Shown: positions 25,863-34,324, numbered from the stretch's first letter. The stretch: DNA of 43,162 nucleotides from an uncultured Clostridia bacterium (GCA_934155265.1 CAKPGU010000016.1:1-43162), one strand, 5' to 3'. The notes: generated by a model from the letters alone, not told the origin. Numbers and translations are program-made.

Positions 25863-26046
25863 ATGGACAATTTTTGAACTTAGAAATGAAAACAACGACT
25901 TTGACAGAGAAAATATAAAAAATATTTCTTCTATAATCAGTACTGCAGAATATATCGGAGAATCTTCATATATAAAATCAAGTGATGATTTAAAAATAAC
26001 AGGTATTGATAAAGCTCTTGAAGCTGCAATAAAAGGAGGTGAATAA
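25863..26046 (+). pseudogene. Small operon gene lacking an intact start (possible frameshift in a T run)
   Basis: From 25858 to 26046 the frame is open and ends ALEAAIKGGE, with the stop two bases before the next ATG, as expected for a coupled gene. It has no ATG, GTG or TTG. The ATG at 25863 is in another frame and stops after four codons in ATG GAC AAT TTT TGA. Removing one T from the five-T run (25871-25875) joins it to give about 60 residues, MDNFELRNENNDFDREN onward. The alternative is a readthrough extension of the TPR protein, as the frame is the same after its TAA. Unlike the other shifts, no CGG is involved. Family unknown. Confidence 0.4.
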
Positions 26047-26047
26047 T

Positions 26048-26455
26048 ATGGGCTTTTTTGGAAAGATAATAAAAAAAATTACTGCTGGATATTTTTATGT
26101 AGTTGATATAAAAACATTAAATGAACTATTGCAAAAAGATTTAGAGTTCTCATTATTAAATAATTTAGAGGCATCAACAGACTTAAATATATATTACAAA
26201 GAAGAAAAACATCATTTACAAATTTGGAATCATGGTGCATCAAATTTTCCTGAGGAAAAAGCAAAAGGACTTATTATATATTATGATGATATAGAATATA
26301 AGACTATCGAAGAATGTATGAATAATGCAACAATTGCAAACATTAAACTAAAGGATATTGAGGGATATTTTAAAATTGAACTTACAGAGTCAGATTCGGA
26401 ATTTCTAAATGAATATCAAAAAAATCATCCAGAATTAAATGTGGAAGATTATTAG
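26048..26455 (+). CDS. Last gene of the MoxR operon, soluble protein
   Basis: 135 residues, unrecognised. No signal peptide; begins MGFFGKIIKKITAGYFYVVD, with mixed alpha/beta character and an acidic C-terminus (KNHPELNVEDY). A GTG at 26039 is inside the AAAGGAGGTG site, so the ATG at 26048 is used. A terminator follows, ending the 7-kb operon. Confidence 0.6.
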   Translation: MGFFGKIIKKITAGYFYVVDIKTLNELLQKDLEFSLLNNLEASTDLNIYYKEEKHHLQIWNHGASNFPEEKAKGLIIYYDDIEYKTIEECMNNATIANIKLKDIEGYFKIELTESDSEFLNEYQKNHPELNVEDY

Positions 26456-26467
26456 AAAATACAAAAT

Positions 26468-26497
26468 AGAGTAGAAAATTTTATGATTTTCTACTCT
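26468..26497 (+). terminator. Bidirectional terminator
   Basis: 11-bp stem AGAGTAGAAAA / TTTTCTACTCT with 8-base loop, T run on the plus side. Lies between the convergent MoxR operon and spoVA genes. Confidence 0.85.
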
Positions 26498-26532
26498 AAC
26501 TTTTTGGGTTAAATTCAAATACATTAAAAATT

Positions 26533-26919
26533 TTATTCCTTCTTCATTTTGGGTTTTGAAATCAAAGAAGCAATATATCCAAAAAAAACAGCAGCAGCAA
26601 TACCACCAGCAGAAGCGGCAACTCCGCCAGTAAAAGCACCAACAATACCATACTCTTTAACCCCTTTAATAGCACCTTTAGCTAAATTATAACCAAAACC
26701 AGTCAAAGGAACAGTAGCACCAGCACCTGCAAAATCTACAAGATATTGATATATACCAAGACCACCTAAAATAGTACCAGTAGTAACAAAAATAACTAAA
26801 ATTCTTGCAGGAGTAAGTTTAGTTTTATCAATCAAAATTTGACCAATAACACAAATAAGTCCACCAGTAATAAAACATTTTAGTAATCCCATCCATGAAA
26901 TACTTTGTAACCAATCCAT
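26533..26919 (-). CDS. spoVAE: Stage V sporulation protein AE
   Basis: 128 residues with about four hydrophobic helices and the family motif FAGAGATVPLTGFGYNLAKG, then TGGVAASAGGIAAAVFFGYI. Part of the inner-spore-membrane SpoVA channel that moves dipicolinic acid with calcium into the forespore and releases it on germination. Third gene of spoVAC-AD-AE, 24 bases after spoVAD. Confidence 0.94.
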   Translation of the reverse strand: MDWLQSISWMGLLKCFITGGLICVIGQILIDKTKLTPARILVIFVTTGTILGGLGIYQYLVDFAGAGATVPLTGFGYNLAKGAIKGVKEYGIVGAFTGGVAASAGGIAAAVFFGYIASLISKPKMKKE

Positions 26920-26943
26920 AAGAACACCTCCAATATTTTAAAA

Positions 26944-27945
26944 TTACATTTCAATACTAACTGCATGTGCAATCCCAGGAATAGATTCACCCTGTTGAGA
27001 AGAAGTTGAATTTGTCAATGCACCTGTAGCAATTAAAAGTAATCTCTTAATTTTTTTATCTTTAAGTTGTTTAAAGAAATATCCTGAAAATACACTAGCA
27101 CAACAACCACATCCACTACCACCAGAATGTGTATCTTGTTTTTCTTTATCAAAAATCATAACACCACAATCATTATAATTTGATTTAATATTATAACCTT
27201 TATCTAAAGCAAGTTCTGTTAAAATTTCCTTACCAATGTGTCCTAAATCACCAGTAATAATAGCATCATAATATGATGGAGCACGACCAGTATCTTTAAA
27301 ATGACAAACCAAAGTATCAAGAGCAGCAGGAGCCATAGCAGCACCCATATTATTTGCATCTTTAATTCCCATATCAACAATTTTTCCAGAAGTGATATGA
27401 GTTATAAAAGGTCCGTCACCAGACTTAGATAATATTGCAGCACCAGCACCTGTAACTGTCCATTGAGATGTTGGTGGACGTTGATTTCCTAATTCTAATG
27501 GAAATCTGAATTGTTTTTCAGCACTACAAAAATGACTAGATGCAGCACATAATACATGTTGAGCACATGCTTCTGTAACAATAGAGCCAAGACTTAGACC
27601 TTCAACAAAAGTTGAACATGCTCCAAATATTCCAAGAAAAGGAATATTAAGTGCTCGAAGTCCAAAGCTTGAAGAAATACATTGATTTAATAAATCACCA
27701 GCAAAACAATATTCAATATCACTTGAAGAAATTCCAGATTTTGAGATGACCATATTCACAGTTTCTTTTATAATTTTACTTTCAGATTTTTCCCAAGTTT
27801 TTTCACCCCAAAACTCATCTTCTATACATTGATCAAAATACTTTGCAAGTGGTCCATTAGCTTCTTTAGGACCAACAATAGAAGCAACTTCTGTAATAAC
27901 TGGAGGAGTATCAAATTTAATTGTTTGTTTTCCTAATTTTTGCAT
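26944..27945 (-). CDS. spoVAD: Stage V sporulation protein AD
   Basis: 333 residues with a thiolase-like fold: FLGIFGACSTFVEGLSLGSI carries the Cys region and GSGCGCCASVFSGYF lies near the end. SpoVAD binds dipicolinic acid in Bacillus. It is the soluble or peripheral subunit of the SpoVA complex. Normal length; 20 bases after spoVAC. Confidence 0.96.
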   Translation of the reverse strand: MQKLGKQTIKFDTPPVITEVASIVGPKEANGPLAKYFDQCIEDEFWGEKTWEKSESKIIKETVNMVISKSGISSSDIEYCFAGDLLNQCISSSFGLRALNIPFLGIFGACSTFVEGLSLGSIVTEACAQHVLCAASSHFCSAEKQFRFPLELGNQRPPTSQWTVTGAGAAILSKSGDGPFITHITSGKIVDMGIKDANNMGAAMAPAALDTLVCHFKDTGRAPSYYDAIITGDLGHIGKEILTELALDKGYNIKSNYNDCGVMIFDKEKQDTHSGGSGCGCCASVFSGYFFKQLKDKKIKRLLLIATGALTNSTSSQQGESIPGIAHAVSIEM

Positions 27946-27965
27946 AAAATTTCATTCCTTTCTTT

Positions 27966-28430
27966 TTATACTAAAGTAATAGATTGAGTGTTAAAAATTA
28001 AAAATACAAGTCCAACAATAATAGAAGCTGAAATACCAAAAACAAGAACAGGACCAGCAACGGTAAACATTTTACCACCAACACCCATAATATAGCCTTC
28101 TGATTTATATTCCATAGCAGGAGAAACAATAGAATTAGCAAAACCTGTAATAGGAACTAAAGAACCAGCACCAGCAAATTTTCCAATTTTATTAAAAATA
28201 TTAAGACCTGTTAAAAATGCACTAATTGCAATCAAAATGATAGAAACAATAGTACCAGAAGTTTCTTGTGAAAGGCCTCTATATTTACATATATTCATAA
28301 TTATTTGACCAATTGAACAAATTAATCCACCAACCCAAAATGCATTAAAACAATTTTTCCATATAGGGGAATTAGGGGACTTTTTATCAACATAATTTTG
28401 ATAATCTTTTTTAGAATCTAATGGTTTCAT
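27966..28430 (-). CDS. spoVAC: Stage V sporulation protein AC
   Basis: 154 residues beginning MKPLDSKKDYQNYVDKKSP, four or so helices, motif FAGAGSLVPITGFANSIVSP. In Bacillus, SpoVAC is the mechanosensitive membrane component of dipicolinate release. The frame extends to 28487, but the AAGGAGG site directly precedes the ATG at 28430. Forespore (SigG) control is expected from family knowledge; I could not place a convincing SigG promoter. No spoVAA, AB, AF or spoIIAB is adjacent, the minimal clostridial arrangement. Confidence 0.94.
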   Translation of the reverse strand: MKPLDSKKDYQNYVDKKSPNSPIWKNCFNAFWVGGLICSIGQIIMNICKYRGLSQETSGTIVSIILIAISAFLTGLNIFNKIGKFAGAGSLVPITGFANSIVSPAMEYKSEGYIMGVGGKMFTVAGPVLVFGISASIIVGLVFLIFNTQSITLV

Positions 28431-28545
28431 TTGCAACCTCCTTAATTTATTAACAACAGTATTTCCTAAAAAAAGAAAAATATGCAAATGAATGTGACAA
28501 AAATATTACAAAAAATACAATTAAATGACAAATTATAAAATATTC

Positions 28546-28573
28546 TTGACATTTTTATTAAAACATATAAAAT
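28546..28573 (+). promoter_or_regulatory. Probable promoter of the pilin-like/peptidase/ROK genes
   Basis: TTGACA (28546-28551), 16-bp spacer, TAAAAT (28568-28573), about 58 bases before the 57-residue gene, in the divergent gap with spoVAC. Confidence 0.55.
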
Positions 28574-28630
28574 ATAATTAGTATAAAGGAATCAAAAATG
28601 CTTTTAGTATGAGAAAGGAAATTTTTTAAT

Positions 28631-28804
28631 ATGAAGAAAGAAAATGGAAAAACAAGTCTAGAAATATTGATAACACTTGTTATATCAATATTAATAGTAG
28701 GAGTAATAATAGCAATGGTTTACGAAAAACCAAGAAAATCAACAAATACAAATAATATGGTTAATACTACAAATACACAAAATACTGTAAATAATTCTAT
28801 TTAA
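28631..28804 (+). CDS. Prepilin-like miniprotein, 57 residues
   Basis: Starts MKKENGKTSLEILITLVISI. The short basic leader ends in Gly, followed at +5 by Glu and then a 20-residue hydrophobic helix (ILITLVISILIVGVIIAMVY): the layout of a type IV prepilin, G|KTSLE. The rest is an Asn/Thr-rich tail (STNTNNMVNTTNTQNTVNNS). A GAAAGGA site lies 12-15 bases upstream. The next gene looks like a relative of prepilin peptidases, which supports the reading. No pilus assembly ATPase or platform protein is in view. A plain single-pass membrane protein is the alternative. Confidence 0.6.
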   Translation: MKKENGKTSLEILITLVISILIVGVIIAMVYEKPRKSTNTNNMVNTTNTQNTVNNSI

Positions 28805-28829
28805 CACAAAAGAGAAAGGAATGGTAAAA

Positions 28830-29567
28830 ATGAATATATTGTTATATATAGCATTATTTCTAATAGGAGTTATAGTAGGAAATTTTTGGCAAAGAGCAAT
28901 ATATAGAATTCCAAGAAATATAAGTTTAACAAAAAAAGGGGTCACATGTATAGAACCTGAGAGTAAATCTAAATGTTCAAAGAAGTTATTGCAAATATTT
29001 TATTTGTTATTAGGAGGAATCTCGTTTATTATATTTGCAAAGTTTTTAGAAATAAATATAAATAGTTTAAAAGTATCAGCTATAATAATGTATTTATTTA
29101 CAGTTTCATATTTAACAATGTTAATTATAATTGCAGGAATAGATAATAAGTATGTTAATATAGAAAAAAAGGTAATTACAGCTGGAATAATTGTTTCTAT
29201 AATGTATATTGTCTTTTTATATATAATAGATCCACTAAGTATATATTTTAATACAATGTGTTTAGCATCATATATGATATTATTAATAATAGATACAGTA
29301 TTTTTAAGAAGATATGCAAAAAATAGTTATACAGTTGGAATATTAATGTTATTTAATATAATATTAATATTTTCAGAAGTAGATATATTTGCATATACAA
29401 TGTCAATGACTGCAATTGAAATATTATCATATTTATTAGTATTAAAAATTAATCAAAAGAAAAATGGAAATAAAAAAATTAAAATTGATAAGATTCCAGT
29501 TGGATATTTTGTATCAGCTAGTAATATAATTGTGTTACTAGTTTCAGCAATTTTACAAAGTATTTGA
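28830..29567 (+). CDS. Divergent prepilin-peptidase-like (A24) membrane protein
   Basis: 245 residues, about seven helices. The N-terminus LLYIALFLIGVIVGNFWQRA followed by IYRIPR parallels the IIGSFLNVVIYRLP opening of type IV leader peptidases. A short Cys-containing loop (C-IEPESKSK-C) stands where their zinc-binding loop is. IIIAGIDNKYVNIEKKVITA matches the first catalytic Asp region, and SEVDIFAYTMSM may hold the second Asp in place of GxGD. Divergence is large, so activity is uncertain. Start: the ATG at 28821 touches the AAAGGA site; the ATG at 28830 has proper spacing. Confidence 0.6.
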   Translation: MNILLYIALFLIGVIVGNFWQRAIYRIPRNISLTKKGVTCIEPESKSKCSKKLLQIFYLLLGGISFIIFAKFLEININSLKVSAIIMYLFTVSYLTMLIIIAGIDNKYVNIEKKVITAGIIVSIMYIVFLYIIDPLSIYFNTMCLASYMILLIIDTVFLRRYAKNSYTVGILMLFNIILIFSEVDIFAYTMSMTAIEILSYLLVLKINQKKNGNKKIKIDKIPVGYFVSASNIIVLLVSAILQSI

Positions 29568-29602
29568 ATTTAATATATATTTCGAAGGGAATAAATGAAA
29601 AT

Positions 29603-30487
29603 ATGAAAATAGGAATAGATATAGGCGGAAGTCATATTGCAATAGGGCTAGTTAATAAAAGTGGCTCTATTATTTTAAAACAAGAAAAGTTTATAGTTGA
29701 AAAGAATAATGCAAGAGAATTAATAGAATTATTTATAATAGAAACTGTTATGGATATGATGTCAGAACATGATGTTGAGAGCATAGGAATAGCTGTGCCT
29801 GGAACTATATCAGAAAATAAAATAGTTAAATCTGTAAATTTAGGATTAGAAAATTATGATTTAGTAAGCAAACTAAAGGAAAGAATAAATTTAGATATAA
29901 AATTAAAAAATGACGCAAAATGTGCGGCATTAGCAGAACAGAAATATGGAGAATTAGCCCAATATAAAAATAGTGTATTTTTATGTATAGGAACAGGAGT
30001 TGGAGGAGCTGTAATTTATAATAATAAATTAATGGAACCTACAGAGTTTCCAGGATTTGAATTTAGTCATACAATAATACATAAAAACGGAAATATATGC
30101 AATTGTGGAAAAAGAGGATGTTTTGAAACATATGCGAGTTTGAAAAAATTCAAAAGAAAGATAGCAGATGAATTCAAATTAAATACAATGGATGGAGGAA
30201 TTATAAGAGATTTTATAAGAAATAATCCAAATAATTGCACATTAAAATACATGATAAATAAATATATAGAAGATTTAAGTATAGGAATTTCTAATATTAT
30301 TAATATATTTGAACCAGATGCTATATGTATAGGTGGGAGTTTTGCTGAATATAAAGACATATTATATGATCCATTAAAAAAGGCTTTATTACAAGGAAAC
30401 TTGCTATTTAATAAGAGATGTGATATAATAATAAAACTTGCAAAATTCAAAAATGATGCAGGAATAATTGGAGCAACACTAATATAG
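29603..30487 (+). CDS. ROK-family sugar kinase
   Basis: 294 residues. ATP site IGIDIGGSHIAIGLV, phosphate loop IGTGVGGAVI, catalytic Asp in KNDAKCAALAE, and the ROK zinc signature CNCGKRGCFETYAS. No DNA-binding domain is present, so it is a kinase of the glucokinase type rather than an NagC/XylR repressor; substrate likely glucose or another hexose. An upstream TTG in frame (29564) overlaps the previous stop and lacks a good site; ATG 29603 is chosen. A hairpin GCAACACTA-ATA-TAGTGTTGC (30473-30493) spans the stop codon. Confidence 0.87.
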   Translation: MKIGIDIGGSHIAIGLVNKSGSIILKQEKFIVEKNNARELIELFIIETVMDMMSEHDVESIGIAVPGTISENKIVKSVNLGLENYDLVSKLKERINLDIKLKNDAKCAALAEQKYGELAQYKNSVFLCIGTGVGGAVIYNNKLMEPTEFPGFEFSHTIIHKNGNICNCGKRGCFETYASLKKFKRKIADEFKLNTMDGGIIRDFIRNNPNNCTLKYMINKYIEDLSIGISNIINIFEPDAICIGGSFAEYKDILYDPLKKALLQGNLLFNKRCDIIIKLAKFKNDAGIIGATLI

Positions 30488-30539
30488 TGTTGCTTAATAA
30501 TAGTTAATAGATAATTGACTGAAAGTGAGATATGATATT

Positions 30540-31866
30540 ATGGATAGCAATAAAAATAGTAATAAAAAAATGGTATCTTTCCTTACATTACGGTTGTAAA
30601 GTAAATCAATATGAAACAAATGCAATGACACAAAAATTTAAGGAAGCAGGATATGAAATAGTAAATATAAATGATGATATATCAGATATTTGTATAGTAA
30701 ATACATGTACAGTAACAAATATGTCAGATAGAAAGTCAAGACAAGCTTTAAGAAAAGTAAAAGAAAAAAATCATAATGCAATAATTGTAGCAGTTGGATG
30801 TTATGCACAAGTTGCAAAAGAAGAACTTGAAAAAATGCCTGAAATAGATGTGGTTCTTGGAAATGAAGAGAAAAAAGATGTAGTAAAATATGTTGAAAAT
30901 TTTATGAATGGAACCAATAAAGTTATAGAAATAGAAGATATAGCTACACAAAAAGAATTTAAAGACATGGGGCAAATTACATATACTGAGAAAACTAGAG
31001 CTGTAATAAAAGTACAAGATGGATGTAATCAATTTTGTTCATACTGTATAATACCGTATGCAAGAGGTAGAGTAAGGAGTAGGAATCAAGAAAGTATTAT
31101 TAAAGAAATAACTCAAATTGCTCAAAAAGGAATAAAAGAAGTAGTAATTACAGGAATACATGTTGCATCATATGGAAGAGATTTTGGCAATGAAAATGGA
31201 CTAATAGAATTACTAGAAAAAATAAATGAAGTTGATGGAATTTCAAGAATTAGATTAGGTTCATTAGAACCAAAGATTATCACAGAAGAATTTATGCAAA
31301 GATTAGTCAAATTAGAAAAAATATGTCATCATTTTCATTTATCATTGCAAAGTGGATGTGATGAAACTTTAAAAAGAATGAATAGAAAATATACAGTTTC
31401 AGAAGTTGAAGAAATAATAGAAAGATTACGAAGATATTATGATGATGTAATATTAACAACAGATATAATTGTTGGGTTTCCAGGTGAAACTGAAGAAGAA
31501 TTTAATGAAACATATGAATTTTTGAAAAAAGCTAAATTATATAAAATGCATGTATTTCAATATTCACCAAGAAAGGGAACAAGAGCTGCTGTTATGCCTG
31601 GACAGATAGATGGAAATATTAAAGAGAATAGAAGTAAAAAGTTGATACAATTATCAAATGAAAACGAAAAATATTACCATGATAAATTGATTGGAAAAAC
31701 TGTTGAAGTTTTATTTGAAGATAAAGAAGTTGACGATGGAGTAACTTATTATAAGGGGCATACTCAAAATTATATTTTAATTAAATATAAAACAGATGAA
31801 AATTTAGAAAATTCTTTAAAAGAAGTTAAAATTTTAGATGATATTACCATTGGGGACACCCATTAG
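30540..31866 (+). CDS. mtaB: MtaB, tRNA t6A37 methylthiotransferase, with +1 frameshift at CGG near the start
   Basis: Radical-SAM enzyme adding methylthio to t6A37 of ANN-reading tRNAs. Seen: CIVNTCTVTNMSDRKSRQ, GCYAQ, radical-SAM GCNQFCSYCIIPYARGR, SLQSGCDETLKRMNR and a C-terminal TRAM region. The first cluster motif is intact only across a shift: from ATG 30540 the frame reads MDSNKNSNKKMVSFLTL, then CGG; skipping C (30591) gives GCKVNQYETNAM, the canonical TLGCKVNQ. The alternative ATG at 30532 stays in one frame but replaces TLGCKVN by LHYGCKVN with an unfamiliar hydrophobic leader. Corrected length about 441. The stop codon TAG comes from a family B repeat. Confidence 0.88.
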
Positions 31867-31978
31867 TGGTCAAAATCGTTACCAGTAGGGACACCCATTA
31901 GTGGTCAAAATCGTTACCAGTAGGGACACCCTTTAGTGGTTAAAATCGTTACCAGTAGGGACACTCATTAATGGTAAA
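31845..31978 (+). repeat. Family B array: 35-bp tandem repeats overlapping the mtaB 3' end
   Basis: GGGACAC recurs at 31853, 31888, 31923 and 31958, exactly 35 bases apart. The unit is GGGACACCCATTAGTGGTCAAAATCGTTACCAGTA with few mismatches. Outer ends are TTACCATTGGGG and TTAATGGTAA. There are no variable spacers. Modules are the same as in the 18159-18467 inverted repeat. Confidence 0.92.
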
Positions 31979-31980
31979 AC

Positions 31981-32012
31981 ACCCACCTCAGAAAAATTAT
32001 TCTAAGGTGGGT
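31981..32012 (-). terminator. Terminator of the alarmone-synthetase-like gene
   Basis: 13-bp stem with one mismatch (ACCCACCTCAGAA with TTCTAAGGTGGGT), loop AAATTA; on the minus strand GTTTTACC follows. It may also end mtaB transcripts. Confidence 0.8.
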
Positions 32013-32016
32013 GAAA

Positions 32017-32919
32017 TTAATAGAGCTGATTATATGGATCAATGGATGTTTCCAGACCAACTTTGTCCTGAAGTATTCCATTAACAAATCCATAACCATG
32101 AACATTGACATGTTCTCGGTCAAGAATTACTTGGTCAAACTCGACACCATCGTAGCGTCTCAAGTTATACTGGTCATGAAGTGAATTAACCCGTAAATTT
32201 GTTGCAAATGTTCGGATTTGCACTTCAATCGGAGAATAACCATCAAATACAATGTGGAGAGACTGATAACCATCTGATTTTGGATTAGCATAGTAGTCCT
32301 TCACATAACTGGAATATGTTGGTTTGAGTAACTCAGCGATATCATTAGGCTGAGGTACTATAACTTCAGGATGCTTTTTAGAATCAAAATTCAAATCAAA
32401 CATGCTTCCCTTTTTACGTGGGTTATATCCTTTTTTGAAAGTGAAAAAGTTGATTGTTTCATCAAGAATCTTATAACACATTTTTATAGATTCAAGTGTA
32501 TCAATATTTCCAAAACAAGGCATTATTCTAATGCCTAATGTATCCTGAATAGAATCCAATGTTACATCTTCTCCATAGACATATTGCTTAGTTAAAAGCA
32601 ACCTAATTTTAGTGTGGCATTTAGTGTCACTTTTTTTTCTTCTTTCAAAGTAAATTGGGAAACTGTATCCCATTTGCTTTTTCCATAGTGTCAGGTGACG
32701 AATAAGACCTTCTAAATCTTTTTTTACTAGAGATAAATTATGTGGTTTTAACATATTTTGAATTTCTAGTAATTTATTAGAATAAAGGACATTATAATCA
32801 CTTTCAGTGTCTAATAGCATTTTCCGATAAATGTTTTCAGCTTCATAGTTTGTTATGGTATGTTCAGAACAAACAGCTAAATTAAAATCTGGAAAAATTA
32901 ATTTATTGTTTTTACTCAT
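32017..32919 (-). CDS. RelA/SpoT-domain (p)ppGpp synthetase-like protein
   Basis: 300 residues. Synthetase-type features: IQDTLGIRIMPCFGNIDTLE, YYANPKSDGYQSLHIVFDG and PIEVQIRTFATNL followed by SLHDQYN. No HD hydrolase, TGS or ACT domain, so it is a small, single-domain member; alarmone synthesis is the family prediction, not shown here. The N-terminal 70 residues are family-unlike. Codon use is foreign-looking, with two in-frame CGG codons (TAT CGG AAA, TTA CGG GTT) read without a shift. Its own promoter and terminator mark a single-gene unit. The AAGGAGG site fixes the start. Confidence 0.75.
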   Translation of the reverse strand: MSKNNKLIFPDFNLAVCSEHTITNYEAENIYRKMLLDTESDYNVLYSNKLLEIQNMLKPHNLSLVKKDLEGLIRHLTLWKKQMGYSFPIYFERRKKSDTKCHTKIRLLLTKQYVYGEDVTLDSIQDTLGIRIMPCFGNIDTLESIKMCYKILDETINFFTFKKGYNPRKKGSMFDLNFDSKKHPEVIVPQPNDIAELLKPTYSSYVKDYYANPKSDGYQSLHIVFDGYSPIEVQIRTFATNLRVNSLHDQYNLRRYDGVEFDQVILDREHVNVHGYGFVNGILQDKVGLETSIDPYNQLY

Positions 32920-32966
32920 AATGTTAAAATCCTCCTTAATTTTTTATCAAAAATTTTATATGGAAT

Positions 32967-32995
32967 ATTATACCATATTTTGGTAAAAAAGGCAA
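32967..32995 (-). promoter_or_regulatory. Promoter of the alarmone-synthetase-like gene
   Basis: On the minus strand TTGCCT (32995-32990), 17-bp spacer, TATAAT (32972-32967). An imperfect palindrome TACCA-N5-TGGTA lies over the spacer and -10 edge and could be an operator. Confidence 0.65.
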
Positions 32996-33037
32996 CATAA
33001 ATAAAAAACAAAGCTTTTATAATAATATTATTAAATT

Positions 33038-34324
33038 TTATTTTACTGGTATTAACTTTTCTTTTCCACCCATATAAGGTCTTAAAACCTCAGGAACAGT
33101 AATACTTCCATCTTCATTATAATTATTTTCTAAGACTGCAATCAATCCTCTAGGTGAAGCAACTACAGTGTTATTTAATGTATGTACAAAGTAATTACCT
33201 TTTTCACCTTTAGCACGAATGCTTAAACGTCTAGCTTGAGCATCACCCAATGTAGAACAGCTACAAACTTCGAAATATTTTTGTTGACGAGGACTCCAAG
33301 CTTCAATATCACATGACTTAACTTTTAAATCAGCTAAATCTCCTGAACAACAATCAAGTTGTCTAACTGGAACATTGAAATTTCTGAATAAGTCAACACT
33401 TAATTTCCACATCTTATTATACCAATTCATAGAATCTTCTGGTTCGCAAAGAACTATCATTTCTTGTTTTTCAAATTGGTGAACACGATATAAACCTCTT
33501 TCTTCTAAACCATGTGAACCAATTTCTTTTCTAAAACAAGGAGAATATGATGTCATTGTAATTGGTAAATCTTCTTTTTTAATAATTTGATCTTTAAATC
33601 TTCCAATCATTGAATGTTCAGAAGTACCGATTAAGAATAAATCTTCACCTTCAATTTTATACATCATTGCATCCATTTCTTCAAAACTCATAACACCTGT
33701 AACAACATCTGAACGAATCATGAATGGAGGGATACAATATGTAAAACCATTATCAATCATATAATCTCTAGCATATGCAAGCATTGATTCATGTAATCTT
33801 GCAATATCACCAACTAAGTAATAAAAGCCCATACCGCTAGTTCTTCCTGCACTTTCTTTATCTAATCCATTAAATCTTTCAATAATATCTGCATGATATG
33901 GAATTTCATAATTTGGAACAACAGGATCACCAAATCTTTGAACTTCAACGTTTTCGCTATCATCTTTACCAATAGGAACTGTTGAATCCATAATATTAGG
34001 TATTTTCATCATTCTAGATTTTATTTCTTCAGAATATTTTTCTTCAAGTTCTTCATTTTCTTCTAATGCTGCATTTATTTTTTGAACTTCTTCTCTTAGT
34101 TTGTTAGCTTCTTCTTTTTGACCTGATTTCATAAGTTGACCAACTTGTTCACTTAATTTTTTTCTATCAGATCTTAAATTATCACCATTTAATTTGGCTT
34201 CTCTGTTTTTCTTATCTAATTCTAAAATCTCATCAACTAAAACTAGTTTTTGGTCTTGAAATTTCTTTTTGATGTTTTCTTTTACTAAATCTGGATTTTC
34301 TCTAATTAGTTTAATATCTATCAT
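33038..34324 (-). CDS. serS: Seryl-tRNA synthetase
   Basis: 428 residues. N-terminal coiled-coil arm (about 25-110, rich in Glu/Lys), class II motif 2 FRKEIGSHGLEERGLYRVHQ, Ser/ATP pocket TSEHSMIGRF, and motif 3 GLIAVLENNYNEDGSITVPE with VLRPYMGG at the end. Charges tRNA-Ser (and tRNA-Sec where present). Normal bacterial length. The upstream 158 bases, shared with the divergent exchanger gene, show no T-box that I can recognise. Confidence 0.97.
   Translation of the reverse strand: MIDIKLIRENPDLVKENIKKKFQDQKLVLVDEILELDKKNREAKLNGDNLRSDRKKLSEQVGQLMKSGQKEEANKLREEVQKINAALEENEELEEKYSEEIKSRMMKIPNIMDSTVPIGKDDSENVEVQRFGDPVVPNYEIPYHADIIERFNGLDKESAGRTSGMGFYYLVGDIARLHESMLAYARDYMIDNGFTYCIPPFMIRSDVVTGVMSFEEMDAMMYKIEGEDLFLIGTSEHSMIGRFKDQIIKKEDLPITMTSYSPCFRKEIGSHGLEERGLYRVHQFEKQEMIVLCEPEDSMNWYNKMWKLSVDLFRNFNVPVRQLDCCSGDLADLKVKSCDIEAWSPRQQKYFEVCSCSTLGDAQARRLSIRAKGEKGNYFVHTLNNTVVASPRGLIAVLENNYNEDGSITVPEVLRPYMGGKEKLIPVK

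Noticed and set aside
28431..28560. SigG or SigF promoter for spoVAC
   Set aside because: CAT-containing candidates were seen on the minus strand, but none had a matching -35 at proper spacing.
31845..31978. Possible CRISPR array
   Set aside because: The 35-base steps are contiguous repeats without variable spacers, and no cas genes are present.
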